NCBI RefSeq assembly: GCF_019656015.1
Contig: NZ_BPKW01000005.1
Span: 124,001 to 188,000, forward strand
DNA length: 64,000 bases
From: Leuconostoc inhae
GTDB lineage: Bacteria > Bacillota > Bacilli > Lactobacillales > Lactobacillaceae
Direction: 5' to 3'
The translations under genes and the position numbers were made by a program. How positions within the stretch are numbered: position 1 is the stretch's first letter; every line of letters starts with the position of its first letter. The notes under the pieces were generated by a model, which saw nothing but the letters and a program-made list of their open reading frames with translations, was not told where the DNA came from and did no database searches. Shown here in pieces: positions 45,725-54,969 of this stretch.

Positions 45725-46717
45725 ATGGCAAAAGATATTGGCATTGATTTGGGAACAGCTAACGTTCTCATTTATGTAGAAGGCAAGGGTATTGTATTAA
45801 ATGAGCCATCAGTAGTGGCAGTTGATGACAAGTCAGATCGTGTGTTAGCTGTTGGTTCAGAAGCCTATCGTATGGTGGGTCGTACACCAGGAAATATTCG
45901 TGCCGTACGGCCTTTAAAAGATGGCGTTATTTCGGACTTTGATGTGACAGAAGCGATGCTGACATATTTTGTGGATAAACTCAATGTGAAAGGCTTTATG
46001 TCAAAACCAAACATTATGATTTGTGCACCAACTAACATTACTGAAATTGAACGTAAGGCCATTATTCAAGCTGCTGAAAAAGCTGGTGGTGCGAAAGTAT
46101 ATTTGGAATACGAACCAAAAGTAGCAGCAGTTGGTGCAGGATTAGATATTTTTAAGCCAATTGGATCAATGGTTATTGATATGGGTGGTGGCACATCTGA
46201 TATTGCTGTTTTGTCATTAGGGGATATTGTTGTTTCTGAGTCAATCCGTTTGGCTGGAGACAAAATGAACTTTGATATTGTTTCATACTTAAAAAAGCAT
46301 CACAATTTGATTGTTGGTGAACGTACAGCAGAAACAATTAAAATTCAAATTGGTTCTGCGCTTCCTGTTGATGAACCTTTGACGATGGAAGTTCGTGGCC
46401 GTGATAATTTCGAGGGCATGCCAAAAACGATTACAATTCATTCTAATGAAGTGGAAGAAGCATTGCATGATACACTACAACAAATTGTTCGCGCAGCACA
46501 TTCAGTTTTGTCAAAGCTCCCGCCTGAATTAGCAGCAGATATCATTGATCGTGGCATTATGCTAACAGGTGGTGGTGCACTTCTTCATGGCATGGATCAA
46601 TTGTTGGCTGATGCATTGGAAGTACCAGTCGTTGTTTCTGATTCACCACTTGATAATGTTGCCAAAGGTGCAGGCGCCTTGCTTGAACATATGAAATCAA
46701 ATCGTAAAGGGTTATAA
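45725..46717 (+). CDS. mbl: MreB/Mbl-family actin-like shape protein
   Basis: 330 residues. Actin fold with phosphate-1 loop IGIDLGTANVLIYV, phosphate-2 MVIDMGGGTSDIAVLSLG and adenosine motif RGIMLTGGGALLHGMDQLL. It forms membrane filaments that guide lateral wall synthesis. It stands before a DUF2969 gene and rodA, the usual Lactobacillales elongasome operon. Mbl versus MreB assignment is by context. Confidence 0.92.
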   Translation: MAKDIGIDLGTANVLIYVEGKGIVLNEPSVVAVDDKSDRVLAVGSEAYRMVGRTPGNIRAVRPLKDGVISDFDVTEAMLTYFVDKLNVKGFMSKPNIMICAPTNITEIERKAIIQAAEKAGGAKVYLEYEPKVAAVGAGLDIFKPIGSMVIDMGGGTSDIAVLSLGDIVVSESIRLAGDKMNFDIVSYLKKHHNLIVGERTAETIKIQIGSALPVDEPLTMEVRGRDNFEGMPKTITIHSNEVEEALHDTLQQIVRAAHSVLSKLPPELAADIIDRGIMLTGGGALLHGMDQLLADALEVPVVVSDSPLDNVAKGAGALLEHMKSNRKGL

Positions 46718-46718
46718 A

Positions 46719-46928
46719 ATGCGTAAGAAGAATCAAAATTTTAGTGTAGACCTTACTGTTGTGGCAGATCAAACACAAGTGATGATCGATAATAAACAAG
46801 TTGGTTATATCGAAAAGGCAGAACGTGGGTTTGTAGGCTATTTTGGACAACAAGCAGTCATCAACCAAGCTAAAACACAAGATGAAGCGCTACAAGCTAT
46901 TTTAGCTAGTTTTAACTTATATCAGTAA
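46719..46928 (+). CDS. DUF2969 family protein
   Basis: 69 residues starting 1 nt after the mbl stop. Sequence (FSVDLTVVADQTQVMIDNKQVGYIEKAERGFVGYF...DEALQAILASFNLY) matches the small family found between mbl and rodA in lactic acid bacteria. Soluble; function unknown. Confidence 0.85.
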   Translation: MRKKNQNFSVDLTVVADQTQVMIDNKQVGYIEKAERGFVGYFGQQAVINQAKTQDEALQAILASFNLYQ

Positions 46929-46939
46929 TATAATGACAG

Positions 46940-46969
46940 AAGCCCTTATCGTATTTATGATGAGGGCTT
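46940..46969 (+). other. Hairpin between DUF2969 gene and rodA
   Basis: Stem AAGCCCTTATC / GATGAGGGCTT with one G-T pair but no T run. It could pause RNA polymerase or protect the mRNA, but is not a standard terminator. Confidence 0.5.
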
Positions 46970-46992
46970 GTACATAGACGAGGAACATCGAC

Positions 46993-48213
46993 ATGCAGCG
47001 TACGCCATCAAGACAAATGAGTAGTCGTACATCCGGTTCAGAACTAGACTGGGGTATTATTTTAGCGCTATTATTATTTATGATTATTGGATTAAGCTCT
47101 GTTTTTCAAGCGGCACTTCATTCCCAATATGGAACCATGCAAATGGCTTTAAAAACGACTATTGTGCAAGGTGTTTTTTGGATAATTGGCACATTAATTA
47201 TTTTATTCTTATTACGTTTTGATGCTTCTCAACTTTGGCGCTTGGCACCAATAGCTTATGGATTAGGTATATTTTTGCTAGTTGCTGTTTTAATTTTATA
47301 TGATAGGCAGATGGCAAATTTAACAGGAGCTAAATCTTGGTTTGTTCTCGGGCCTATTTCATTTCAACCATCTGAAGTTGTTAAACCAGCGTTTATTTTG
47401 ATGTTGAGTCGTGTTGTCGCACAGCATAATCGATTGTATGAACATCACACCACAAGATCAGACGGGTTGCTATTAGGAAAAATGGCACTTTGGTTTTTGC
47501 CAATTGCGGTGTTAATTGCCTTGCAAAATGATTTAGGAACGTTGTTAGTATTTATTGCTATATTTGGTGGCGTTGCTTTGGTTTCTGGCATCACGTGGCG
47601 AATCTTAGCGCCCGTAATTGCTATCGTAGCAACAATAGGTGTGACGTTATTAGCGTTAGTAACCTCAGCGCCTGGGAAAACGATTCTTGATGCATTAGGA
47701 TTTAAATTATACCAATTTGATCGCATTCAAACTTGGTTGCATCCGGATCAAGACACCTCAGCATCAGGGTATCAGACATTTCAAAGTTTAAAGGCAATTG
47801 GATCTGGACAACTTACTGGCAATGGCTTTGGCAATTTAAAAGTTTATGTGCCTGTTCGAGAATCTGATATGATTTTTTCGGTTATTGGTGAGAGTTTTGG
47901 CTTTATTGGTGGGACAATATTAATTGCTTTATATTTTGGTTTGATTTATCGGCTGATTCGAGCCACATTTAAAGCACAAAACGCTTTTTATGCTTATATT
48001 GCAACTGGTGTTGTCATGATGGTTTTGTTCCACGTTTTTGAAAATATTGGTATGAGTATTGGTTTACTACCGTTAACTGGTATTCCATTACCATTTATAT
48101 CTCAAGGTGGTTCGTCGTTACTAGGTAATTTAATTGGAGTTGGCTTAATTTTGACAATTGGTTATCAGCAACAAAATGATACGTTTAAAGAAGCAACAGG
48201 GTTTTCAATTTAA
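46993..48213 (+). CDS. rodA: RodA/FtsW/SpoVE-family peptidoglycan glycosyltransferase
   Basis: 406 residues, about 10 membrane helices. SEDS signatures: AKSWFVLGPISFQPSEVVKPAFILMLSR, LQNDLGTLLVFIAIFGGV, VPVRESDMIFSVIGESFGFIGG and LPLTGIPLPFISQGGSSLLGNLIGVGL. It polymerises lipid II with a class B PBP. Position after mbl favours RodA over FtsW. The stop overlaps the next ATG. Confidence 0.92.
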   Translation: MQRTPSRQMSSRTSGSELDWGIILALLLFMIIGLSSVFQAALHSQYGTMQMALKTTIVQGVFWIIGTLIILFLLRFDASQLWRLAPIAYGLGIFLLVAVLILYDRQMANLTGAKSWFVLGPISFQPSEVVKPAFILMLSRVVAQHNRLYEHHTTRSDGLLLGKMALWFLPIAVLIALQNDLGTLLVFIAIFGGVALVSGITWRILAPVIAIVATIGVTLLALVTSAPGKTILDALGFKLYQFDRIQTWLHPDQDTSASGYQTFQSLKAIGSGQLTGNGFGNLKVYVPVRESDMIFSVIGESFGFIGGTILIALYFGLIYRLIRATFKAQNAFYAYIATGVVMMVLFHVFENIGMSIGLLPLTGIPLPFISQGGSSLLGNLIGVGLILTIGYQQQNDTFKEATGFSI

Positions 48214-49214
48214 TGGATGAATTAACAGAAATAAAGAAAAAATTTAGAGGCTTACGTCAACAAACACGCAAAGGGGACTTATTTCAATCACTAGGCCCGA
48301 TAATATCAGAAAATTTAAGAGCATTACCATCTCAGGGCTTTACGCCAGTTGTCTTACCTGAAAATGGCGAACATGCGTTGGAACGTTTTCAAACCTATGA
48401 TCACCAATTAGATCATCGGAATGATGATATATTAAATAACATAAAAGTACCGCCAATTTTGGATGAAGACATACAATTAGCTATCTCACAACTAGCTAAT
48501 CCATCACCCAAATATCGTGACACAGGCGCTTTTTTGTTTCTAAGTGATATAATACAGAATGAGTTAATTTCTGAAAATCAACTCCGTTGGCTAACACAAA
48601 GTCTTGTATCGGATGAACAATTGTTTTCACATATTTTAGAGCCAGAAAATGATGGTATCTATGGCCGATCGTTTAGCATACTAGTGTTGTCATTATTGCT
48701 CTTTACGCAGCGAACTAAAACACACTTTATGTCTGCAGATCAATTAGATCTTGTTATTAACCAAATTGCTTTATATGTTGCTCTTGAACGTGATACACGA
48801 GGATTTATTGGTACAAACGGTTGGGCACATGCATTCACGCATAGTGGAAATGTGTTGGCTGAATTGTTCATGATGCCAGAAATTATGCGTGCCGATAAAT
48901 TATTTTTGTTGGCCAGTATATTGGCAGGCTACCGTGAACTGAAGCAACCATTAATGATGGGCGAAACTGAGCGGTTAGTTGAAGTTATCATGTATGCTGC
49001 TAATGCTCATGAACTGTATGCTGATTATGTTCTGTTAACATTGAAATTATGGCGAAAAGATCTGGTCACACAGCGCGGTTTAAAAACGGAAGCACAATGG
49101 CATCAATTATATAACAGGTCACGTTTTTTTCACGAAATTATTTTGCGTGGTTCACAAAACGTACCCAAAAAATTATATGATTATGCTGAACAAACAAAAG
49201 ATTACTTAACTTAA
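48213..49214 (+). CDS. DUF2785 family protein
   Basis: 333 residues, all-helical and soluble. The conserved DTRGFIGTNGWAHAFTHSGNVLAELFMMPEI is the DUF2785 signature. Function unknown. The start overlaps the rodA stop (TAATG), which makes it part of the shape operon. Confidence 0.75.
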   Translation: MDELTEIKKKFRGLRQQTRKGDLFQSLGPIISENLRALPSQGFTPVVLPENGEHALERFQTYDHQLDHRNDDILNNIKVPPILDEDIQLAISQLANPSPKYRDTGAFLFLSDIIQNELISENQLRWLTQSLVSDEQLFSHILEPENDGIYGRSFSILVLSLLLFTQRTKTHFMSADQLDLVINQIALYVALERDTRGFIGTNGWAHAFTHSGNVLAELFMMPEIMRADKLFLLASILAGYRELKQPLMMGETERLVEVIMYAANAHELYADYVLLTLKLWRKDLVTQRGLKTEAQWHQLYNRSRFFHEIILRGSQNVPKKLYDYAEQTKDYLT

Positions 49215-49245
49215 AAGGTTATGTTTAGCAATATTACCTCATTTT

Positions 49246-49254
49246 TGATATAAT
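49246..49254 (+). promoter_or_regulatory. Extended -10 promoter of ddl
   Basis: TGATATAAT, giving a very short leader before ATG 49275. Confidence 0.55.
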
Positions 49255-49268
49255 AAAATTCGGAGTGA

Positions 49269-50407
<1,139 letters not shown>

Positions 50408-50408
<1 letters not shown>

Positions 50409-51274
50409 TGGTTAAAAATAGTAGAAAAGATAATTTTGATGGCAAAGCCATTCGTGCGGCACGTAAAAAAATGCGTTTATCTCAAGTTGAATTGGCAGAA
50501 GGTATCACAACACAAGCCACGATTTCTTTAGTTGAAAACCAAAATCGTGTGCCTAATGCTGATGTGTTACTAGCGATATTGGATCGTTTGAATTTGGAAA
50601 TATCAGAATTCGTATCGGGCGATTTTCTAACACAAAAAGCTAAGGAATTGTTGGGAAAAGTTGTACTGCAGATGAAACATGATGCTTTAGCTGAATTTGC
50701 AGAATTCGAAAAAGCATTGAGTCAAAATGCACCTACAATGCAAGCCTATTATATTTTAAAAGCAACTGATGCTTGTTACAATAAAAAAGACTTTTCAAAA
50801 GTTATTGACTATGCTAGCTTAGCAGTGGACAAAAAAACGCCATCATTGGGCGACTTTTACTCATTTTATGCTTATCGTCAAATGGGGACAAATTATTATC
50901 TACAAGGTGACATTGAAAGTGCTAAGGAAAAGTTTGATTTAGCCTTTGAGTTGGAACCTGATTTATTAACAGCAAACGAATTAGAATTTCATGGTGCACT
51001 TCAAGGACGTCAATACTATGCTGAGTTCTTAATTGCACAAAATGAATTAGATAAGGCAGCACAATTATTAGAAGAAGGTTTGTTGGCGTTGCGTAAGCGT
51101 GTTGATTTATTTTGGGTGCCTGATTTGAGTGAGCTGTTGGCTAATGTTGAGAAAAAACGAGGCAATGATCTGTCTGCTAAGCGACATATACACTATGGTA
51201 GAATTGCAGCGCTCTTATCAAACCGTAAAACAGCAGAAGAACGTTTGTCAGCTTTAGATACTGTTGCGTTCTAA
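50408..51274 (+). CDS. XRE-family regulator with TPR-like C-terminal domain
   Basis: 288 residues. HTH at about 12-70 (GKAIRAARKKMRLSQVELAEGITTQATISLVENQNRVPNADVLLAILDRLNL). The rest is helical, with TPR-like repeats (YYILKATDACYNKKDFSKVIDYASLAV, YYLQGDIESAKEKFDLAFELEPDLL, NELDKAAQLLEEGLLAL). The architecture recalls Rgg/PlcR-type peptide-responsive regulators. No pheromone gene is seen next to it. TAATG overlap with ddl. Confidence 0.85.
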
Positions 51275-51282
51275 TTGAAATT

Positions 51283-51334
51283 ATCATATAAAAGTCGCCA
51301 CCCTCGTATACGAGGGTGGCGACTTTTATATGAT
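51283..51334. terminator. 52-bp perfect palindrome, bidirectional terminator
   Basis: Every base from 51283 to 51334 is mirrored around 51308/51309 (central CGTATACG), with GC-rich arms GTCGCCACCCTCG / CGAGGGTGGCGAC and AT-rich ends. It lies between convergent genes. In RNA the tight turn would leave about a 4-nt loop. Confidence 0.9.
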
Positions 51335-51373
51335 GTTCATTAATTGAATTGGAGGAAGGAAATCTGCTAAAGA

Positions 51374-51817
51374 TTAACCACGTACAACAAGTACATCAAT
51401 ACCGGCTGTGCGTGTTACAAATTCAGTAACAGAACCAATAACCAAGCGTTCAACGGCATTTAAACCAGTGGCACCAATAACAATGATATCGGCATTAACT
51501 TCATTCGGCACATCTTTAGCAATCAAGGCCTTTGGTGAACCATATTCAATGAGATAATCGACGTTTTTAACGCCAGCATCAATAGCTTGTTGCTTGTATT
51601 TATCAAGTGTTTTACGAGTTTCATCAGAGACAGCTTCGACCATCGTATCATCAAAACTGGCTACATTTTGAAAAGCACGCGTATCAATGACATTTAAAAT
51701 TGATAGTATACCATTATCACCGGCATCAGTTGTTAACTCAATGGCGCGAACAAGCGCTGCTTCTGATTCTTTCGAACCATCCATTGGCACTAAAATGTTG
51801 TTATAGTTTGCTGTCAT
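51374..51817 (-). CDS. Universal stress protein (UspA family)
   Basis: 147 residues. N-terminus NNILVPMDGSKESEAALVRAIELT and the ATP-binding motif DIIVIGATGLNAVERLVIGSVTEFVTRTAGIDVLVVRG (G-x2-G-x9-G-S type), so it is an ATP-binding Usp. AGGAG is present upstream of the ATG. Monocistronic. The role in stress is inferred from the family. Confidence 0.93.
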   Translation of the reverse strand: MTANYNNILVPMDGSKESEAALVRAIELTTDAGDNGILSILNVIDTRAFQNVASFDDTMVEAVSDETRKTLDKYKQQAIDAGVKNVDYLIEYGSPKALIAKDVPNEVNADIIVIGATGLNAVERLVIGSVTEFVTRTAGIDVLVVRG

Positions 51818-51913
51818 AAGAATTCTCCTTTAGTATTGTTTATACCTTAAGTATACCGCTTACATTGATAAATTACTATAATTTTTAAGCATTTGTTGCC
51901 GAAATGTTCTATA

Positions 51914-52140
51914 TAAAAAAGCGTCCACATTTGTGGACGCACGGGACATGCCCGAGACACTCATGATACCGTTAACCGTTACGCAGGTTTTCCTCGGAAT
52001 TGTCGAGGTGGATGGTTCATAACACTTATTAGATTACCGAATGAAAGGGCTTATCTGCCAAACTGAAAATTCCCATCCGAGAAATAAAAGTTGTAAGGAA
52101 AAAGCTGATGATGTAACAATGCGTATATCTGAGGAATCTA
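51914..52140 (-). ncRNA. ssrS: Probable 6S RNA
   Basis: No ORF here, but a well-defined minus-strand transcription unit. TATAAT (52147-52152) leads to a start near 52140, and a terminator GCGTCCACA / TGTGGACGC with a T run ends it at about 51915. The 5' part (CTCA, GATA, TACGCA) pairs with the 3' part (TGCGTA, TATC, TGAG) as a bulged closing stem around a large inner domain, as in 6S RNA. Length about 195-225 nt fits. In Bacillus the 6S gene also sits beside rarA (yrvN). The family call rests on location, size and fold, not on a covariance search. Confidence 0.65.
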
Positions 52141-52146
52141 TACTTT

Positions 52147-52152
52147 ATTATA
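52147..52152 (-). promoter_or_regulatory. -10 element of the 6S-like RNA
   Basis: TATAAT on the minus strand. Upstream (minus) TGGTTG at 17 bp is a weak -35. Confidence 0.5.
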
Positions 52153-52185
52153 ACGCGAAAAATTTGTAACAACCAGTCTTGACAT

Positions 52186-52218
52186 TTTGAAACTAGTAAT
52201 CATATTACTAGTTTCAAA
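52186..52218 (-). other. 15-bp hairpin after rarA
   Basis: Perfect stem TTTGAAACTAGTAAT / ATTACTAGTTTCAAA with a 3-nt loop, directly after the rarA stop on the minus strand. No clear T run, so termination strength is uncertain. Confidence 0.6.
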
Positions 52219-52224
52219 CAATTT

Positions 52225-53511
52225 CTATTGTAACCCCTTTTTTTGTTGTAACTTTAAGGCGTGATATATATCATGGAACGATTGTTCAATTTTAGAATTG
52301 CCTTTAGGTTGAAAATATGACGTGTTTTGAATACTATCTGGTAAATATTGTTGAGGGACCCAGTCATTATCGAAATCATGGGGGTAAATATAGGATGTAC
52401 CATGACCTAAATCAGCTGCACCTTGATAATGAGAATCTTTTAGGTGGTTGGGGATATCTGATATTTTACCTGAATGAATATCATCAATTGCCATATCTAG
52501 TGCTTGATAGGCTGCATTTGACTTTGGAGAAAGTGCAAGTTCAATTATTGCATTGGCCAAAGGAATTCGTGCTTCCGGAAACCCAAGTGTCTGAGCAGCC
52601 TGAATAGCTGTTACGGCATGTTGAACAGCGGATGGATTGGCTAAACCGATGTCTTCGTAGGCAATAACAGTCAATCGGCGTGTTAAAATTGCCAAATCAC
52701 CAGATTCTACAATTCTTGCGGCATAATGTAAAGCAGCATCAACATCTGAACCACGAATAGATTTTTGAAGAGCTGAAATGACGTCGTAATGGGCATCGCC
52801 ATCTTTATCAGCAGACATTGCTTTACGTTGTACAGTTTCTTCAATAATTGGTAACGTTATATTAATGATATTATCTTTTTTATTAGGTGGCGTTGACAAA
52901 ACAGCTAACTCCAAGCCGTTAAGTGCGCTGCGCAAATCACCATTTGTTGCTCGAGACAGCTGTGTCATTGCATTATCATCAAGGGTAACATTATAATTAC
53001 CGAGGCCTTTTTCCTTATCGTTAAGTGCACGTTTGACAGCAATTTTGATGTCATTTTCGGTAAGTGGCAAGACTTGGAAAATTTGTGTTCGTGATCGAAT
53101 GGCTGGTGTCACGTTAATGTAAGGATTTTCGGTTGTCGCGCCAATTAAAATAATTGAGCCAGATTCTAAGTGGGGTAATAAAAAATCCTGTTTTATTTTG
53201 TTTAATCGATGAATTTCATCTAGTAATAAAACGACAGTACCGGACATTTTAGCTTCTTCAGCAACAATTTGAAGGTCTTTTTGACTATCAGTAGCGGCAT
53301 TCAACATACGAAATGCATATTTTGAAGATCCTGCAATAGCTGATGCGATTGACGTTTTGCCAGTACCTGGTGGGCCATATAAAATCATGGAACTCAGGCG
53401 TTTAGCGTCAACCATGCGTCGAATAATTTTGCCACTACCTACTAAATGCGGTTGTCCAACGATTTCTTCAATTTGAGTTGGGCGCATACGGTACGCGAGA
53501 GGTTGCTGCAT
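52225..53511 (-). CDS. rarA: RarA (MgsA/YrvN) replication-associated recombination ATPase
   Basis: 428 residues. AAA+ clamp-loader-like ATPase acting at stalled replication forks. PLAYRMRPTQIEEIVGQPHLVGSGKIIRRMV, Walker A LYGPPGTGKTSIASAIA, Walker B VVLLLDEIHRLNK, sensor 1 ILIGATTENPYINVTPAIRSR, and C-terminal MgsA tetramerisation region (RGSDVDAALHYAARIVESGDL, YEDIGLANPSA, YIYPHDFDNDWVPQQYLPD). In the same orientation as the adjoining 6S-like RNA. Confidence 0.96.
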   Translation of the reverse strand: MQQPLAYRMRPTQIEEIVGQPHLVGSGKIIRRMVDAKRLSSMILYGPPGTGKTSIASAIAGSSKYAFRMLNAATDSQKDLQIVAEEAKMSGTVVLLLDEIHRLNKIKQDFLLPHLESGSIILIGATTENPYINVTPAIRSRTQIFQVLPLTENDIKIAVKRALNDKEKGLGNYNVTLDDNAMTQLSRATNGDLRSALNGLELAVLSTPPNKKDNIINITLPIIEETVQRKAMSADKDGDAHYDVISALQKSIRGSDVDAALHYAARIVESGDLAILTRRLTVIAYEDIGLANPSAVQHAVTAIQAAQTLGFPEARIPLANAIIELALSPKSNAAYQALDMAIDDIHSGKISDIPNHLKDSHYQGAADLGHGTSYIYPHDFDNDWVPQQYLPDSIQNTSYFQPKGNSKIEQSFHDIYHALKLQQKKGLQ

Positions 53512-53556
53512 AATATTAAACCTTGGTGATCCTTTTTTTATTATAGTAATAACTTA

Positions 53557-53928
53557 TTAATTTAAATAAATATTGTCAATATTGACGGCAGTATCTGCTG
53601 CCAATAAAACGGCGATTGGGTCGTTTTGAGATGTAGAGTTTGTTGTATGAGAAAGTAGTGTGAACGGGTGCTTTGTACGTGTTGCTATAGCAACATAAGG
53701 GGCAAAGTTATCCCCAGCAATATTTTGATCAATTAAAACTTTACCCAAACTGTTTGATTTTAAGGTTGATTCAAATTGTGATTGCACATCTAAATTGTTT
53801 AGTTGTGAATATTTAACGGCAACCACGACACGTTCTCGAAATGTACCAAGATAATGTTTTTGTTCATCGGGGTTGATTTGAGATTGACCACCGAGTTGTT
53901 CCTTCTGTAAGCGTTCATTGATATCCAT
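53557..53928 (-). CDS. YueI-family (DUF1694) protein
   Basis: 123 residues. HYLGTFRERVVVAVKYSQL and the C-terminal FTLLSHTTNSTSQNDPIAVLLAADTAVN are the family pattern. Soluble, no catalytic motif seen, function unknown. It is upstream of rarA on the same strand, 45 nt apart, so possibly co-transcribed. Confidence 0.8.
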   Translation of the reverse strand: MDINERLQKEQLGGQSQINPDEQKHYLGTFRERVVVAVKYSQLNNLDVQSQFESTLKSNSLGKVLIDQNIAGDNFAPYVAIATRTKHPFTLLSHTTNSTSQNDPIAVLLAADTAVNIDNIYLN

Positions 53929-53990
53929 GTTTTATTCTCCGATACGTTGTAGTATATCTATTATACGTTATATTCAAATCACAATACAAA

Positions 53991-54024
53991 CAAAAGAAAA
54001 ACGCCACCAAAACGGTGACGTTTT
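53991..54024 (-). terminator. Terminator of rpsD
   Basis: On the minus strand, AAAACGTCACC / GGTGGCGTTTT (one mismatch) followed by a T-rich run. Confidence 0.75.
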
Positions 54025-54043
54025 AACCAAATGAATTAAGTGA

Positions 54044-54655
54044 TTAACCCAAACGGTTATAATATTCGACGATTAATGATTCGTTAATGTCAGCATCTAA
54101 CTCTTCACGTTCTGGCAAGCGAACTAATGAGCCTTCAAGCTTTTCAGAATCAAATGAAACGAATTGTGGATGACCAACAACTGATTCAACAGCTACTTGA
54201 ATAGGGACAATGGTTTTTGACTTGTCGCGAACTGAGATAACTTGACCAGGTGTTACGCTGAATGAAGGAATATCAACACGTTTGCTATCAACCATAATAT
54301 GGCCATGATTAACTAATTGACGTGCTTGTTGGCGTGTTGTGGCCAAACCAAGACGGTAAACAAGTGAATCCAAACGTTGTTCTAACAAAATCATAAAGTT
54401 AGTACCATGTGTACCCTTACGGATTTTACCAGCTTTGTTAAACAAAGAATGGAATTGACGTTCTGTCAAACCGTAAGTGAAACGCAACTTTTGCTTTTCA
54501 CGCAATTGTGTACCATATTCAGAAATTTTAGCACGGCGGCCTGCACCGTGATCACCAGGTGCGTAAGCACGACGTGATAATTCTTTACCAGTACCAGACA
54601 ATGAAACACCTAAGCGACGCGAAATGCGCCACTTTGGACCTGTATAACGTGACAT
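54044..54655 (-). CDS. rpsD: 30S ribosomal protein S4
   Basis: 203 residues from the ATG at 54655 ([21 protein letters not shown]), with GGAGG upstream; a longer frame starting at 54670 begins before that site and is rejected. S4 domain [38 protein letters not shown]. The conserved zinc-binding cysteines of some S4 forms are absent, as usual in Firmicutes. It is a primary 16S rRNA binder and represses its own mRNA through the leader. Confidence 0.97.
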   Translation of the reverse strand: MSRYTGPKWRISRRLGVSLSGTGKELSRRAYAPGDHGAGRRAKISEYGTQLREKQKLRFTYGLTERQFHSLFNKAGKIRKGTHGTNFMILLEQRLDSLVYRLGLATTRQQARQLVNHGHIMVDSKRVDIPSFSVTPGQVISVRDKSKTIVPIQVAVESVVGHPQFVSFDSEKLEGSLVRLPEREELDADINESLIVEYYNRLG

Positions 54656-54815
54656 ATATATGTCCTCCAAAATGTAGTTTGTCGTACATTTGAGGGGTAA
54701 GTACCAGATGCGTGCAGCGCCGGACTTGACGTTTCTCAGAACCAGTAGCTATGGCCTTACTAACGATTTGGGGCGTTGTTGACGCGCTTCTTTACTTACT
54801 GCTACTCAATAACAA
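54656..54815 (-). promoter_or_regulatory. Structured rpsD leader, probable S4 autoregulatory site
   Basis: The 314-bp gap before ezrA holds this. On the minus strand, GTAAGTA (54799-54793) pairs with TACTTAC (54703-54697), closing a 103-nt domain with inner stems GCGT/ACGC and CCA/TGG. A second hairpin AAATGTA / TACATTT lies just before the GGAGG. Such leaders in Firmicutes bind free S4. Confidence 0.6.
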
Positions 54816-54824
54816 CTTCTTCTA

Positions 54825-54853
54825 ATAATAACAGAAATGGTTACGAGAAGCAA
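54825..54853 (-). promoter_or_regulatory. Promoter of rpsD
   Basis: Minus strand TTGCTT (54853-54848), 17 bp, TATTAT (54830-54825), with an extended -10 TG. Confidence 0.55.
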
Positions 54854-54969
54854 GTTATTAAGAAAGGTGTAAACGATTTGAGATTTAGCAAAATACATTA
54901 CGATACTCGGCATTACATCTAATCGCGTGATAGAATGAAACTATCAATTAAAAAATGGGATAAAAACAC

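Noticed and set aside
48543-48551. TGATATAAT inside the DUF2785 gene as a promoter
   Set aside because: Lies within coding sequence (Ser-Asp-Ile-Ile) with no gene start nearby; probably chance.
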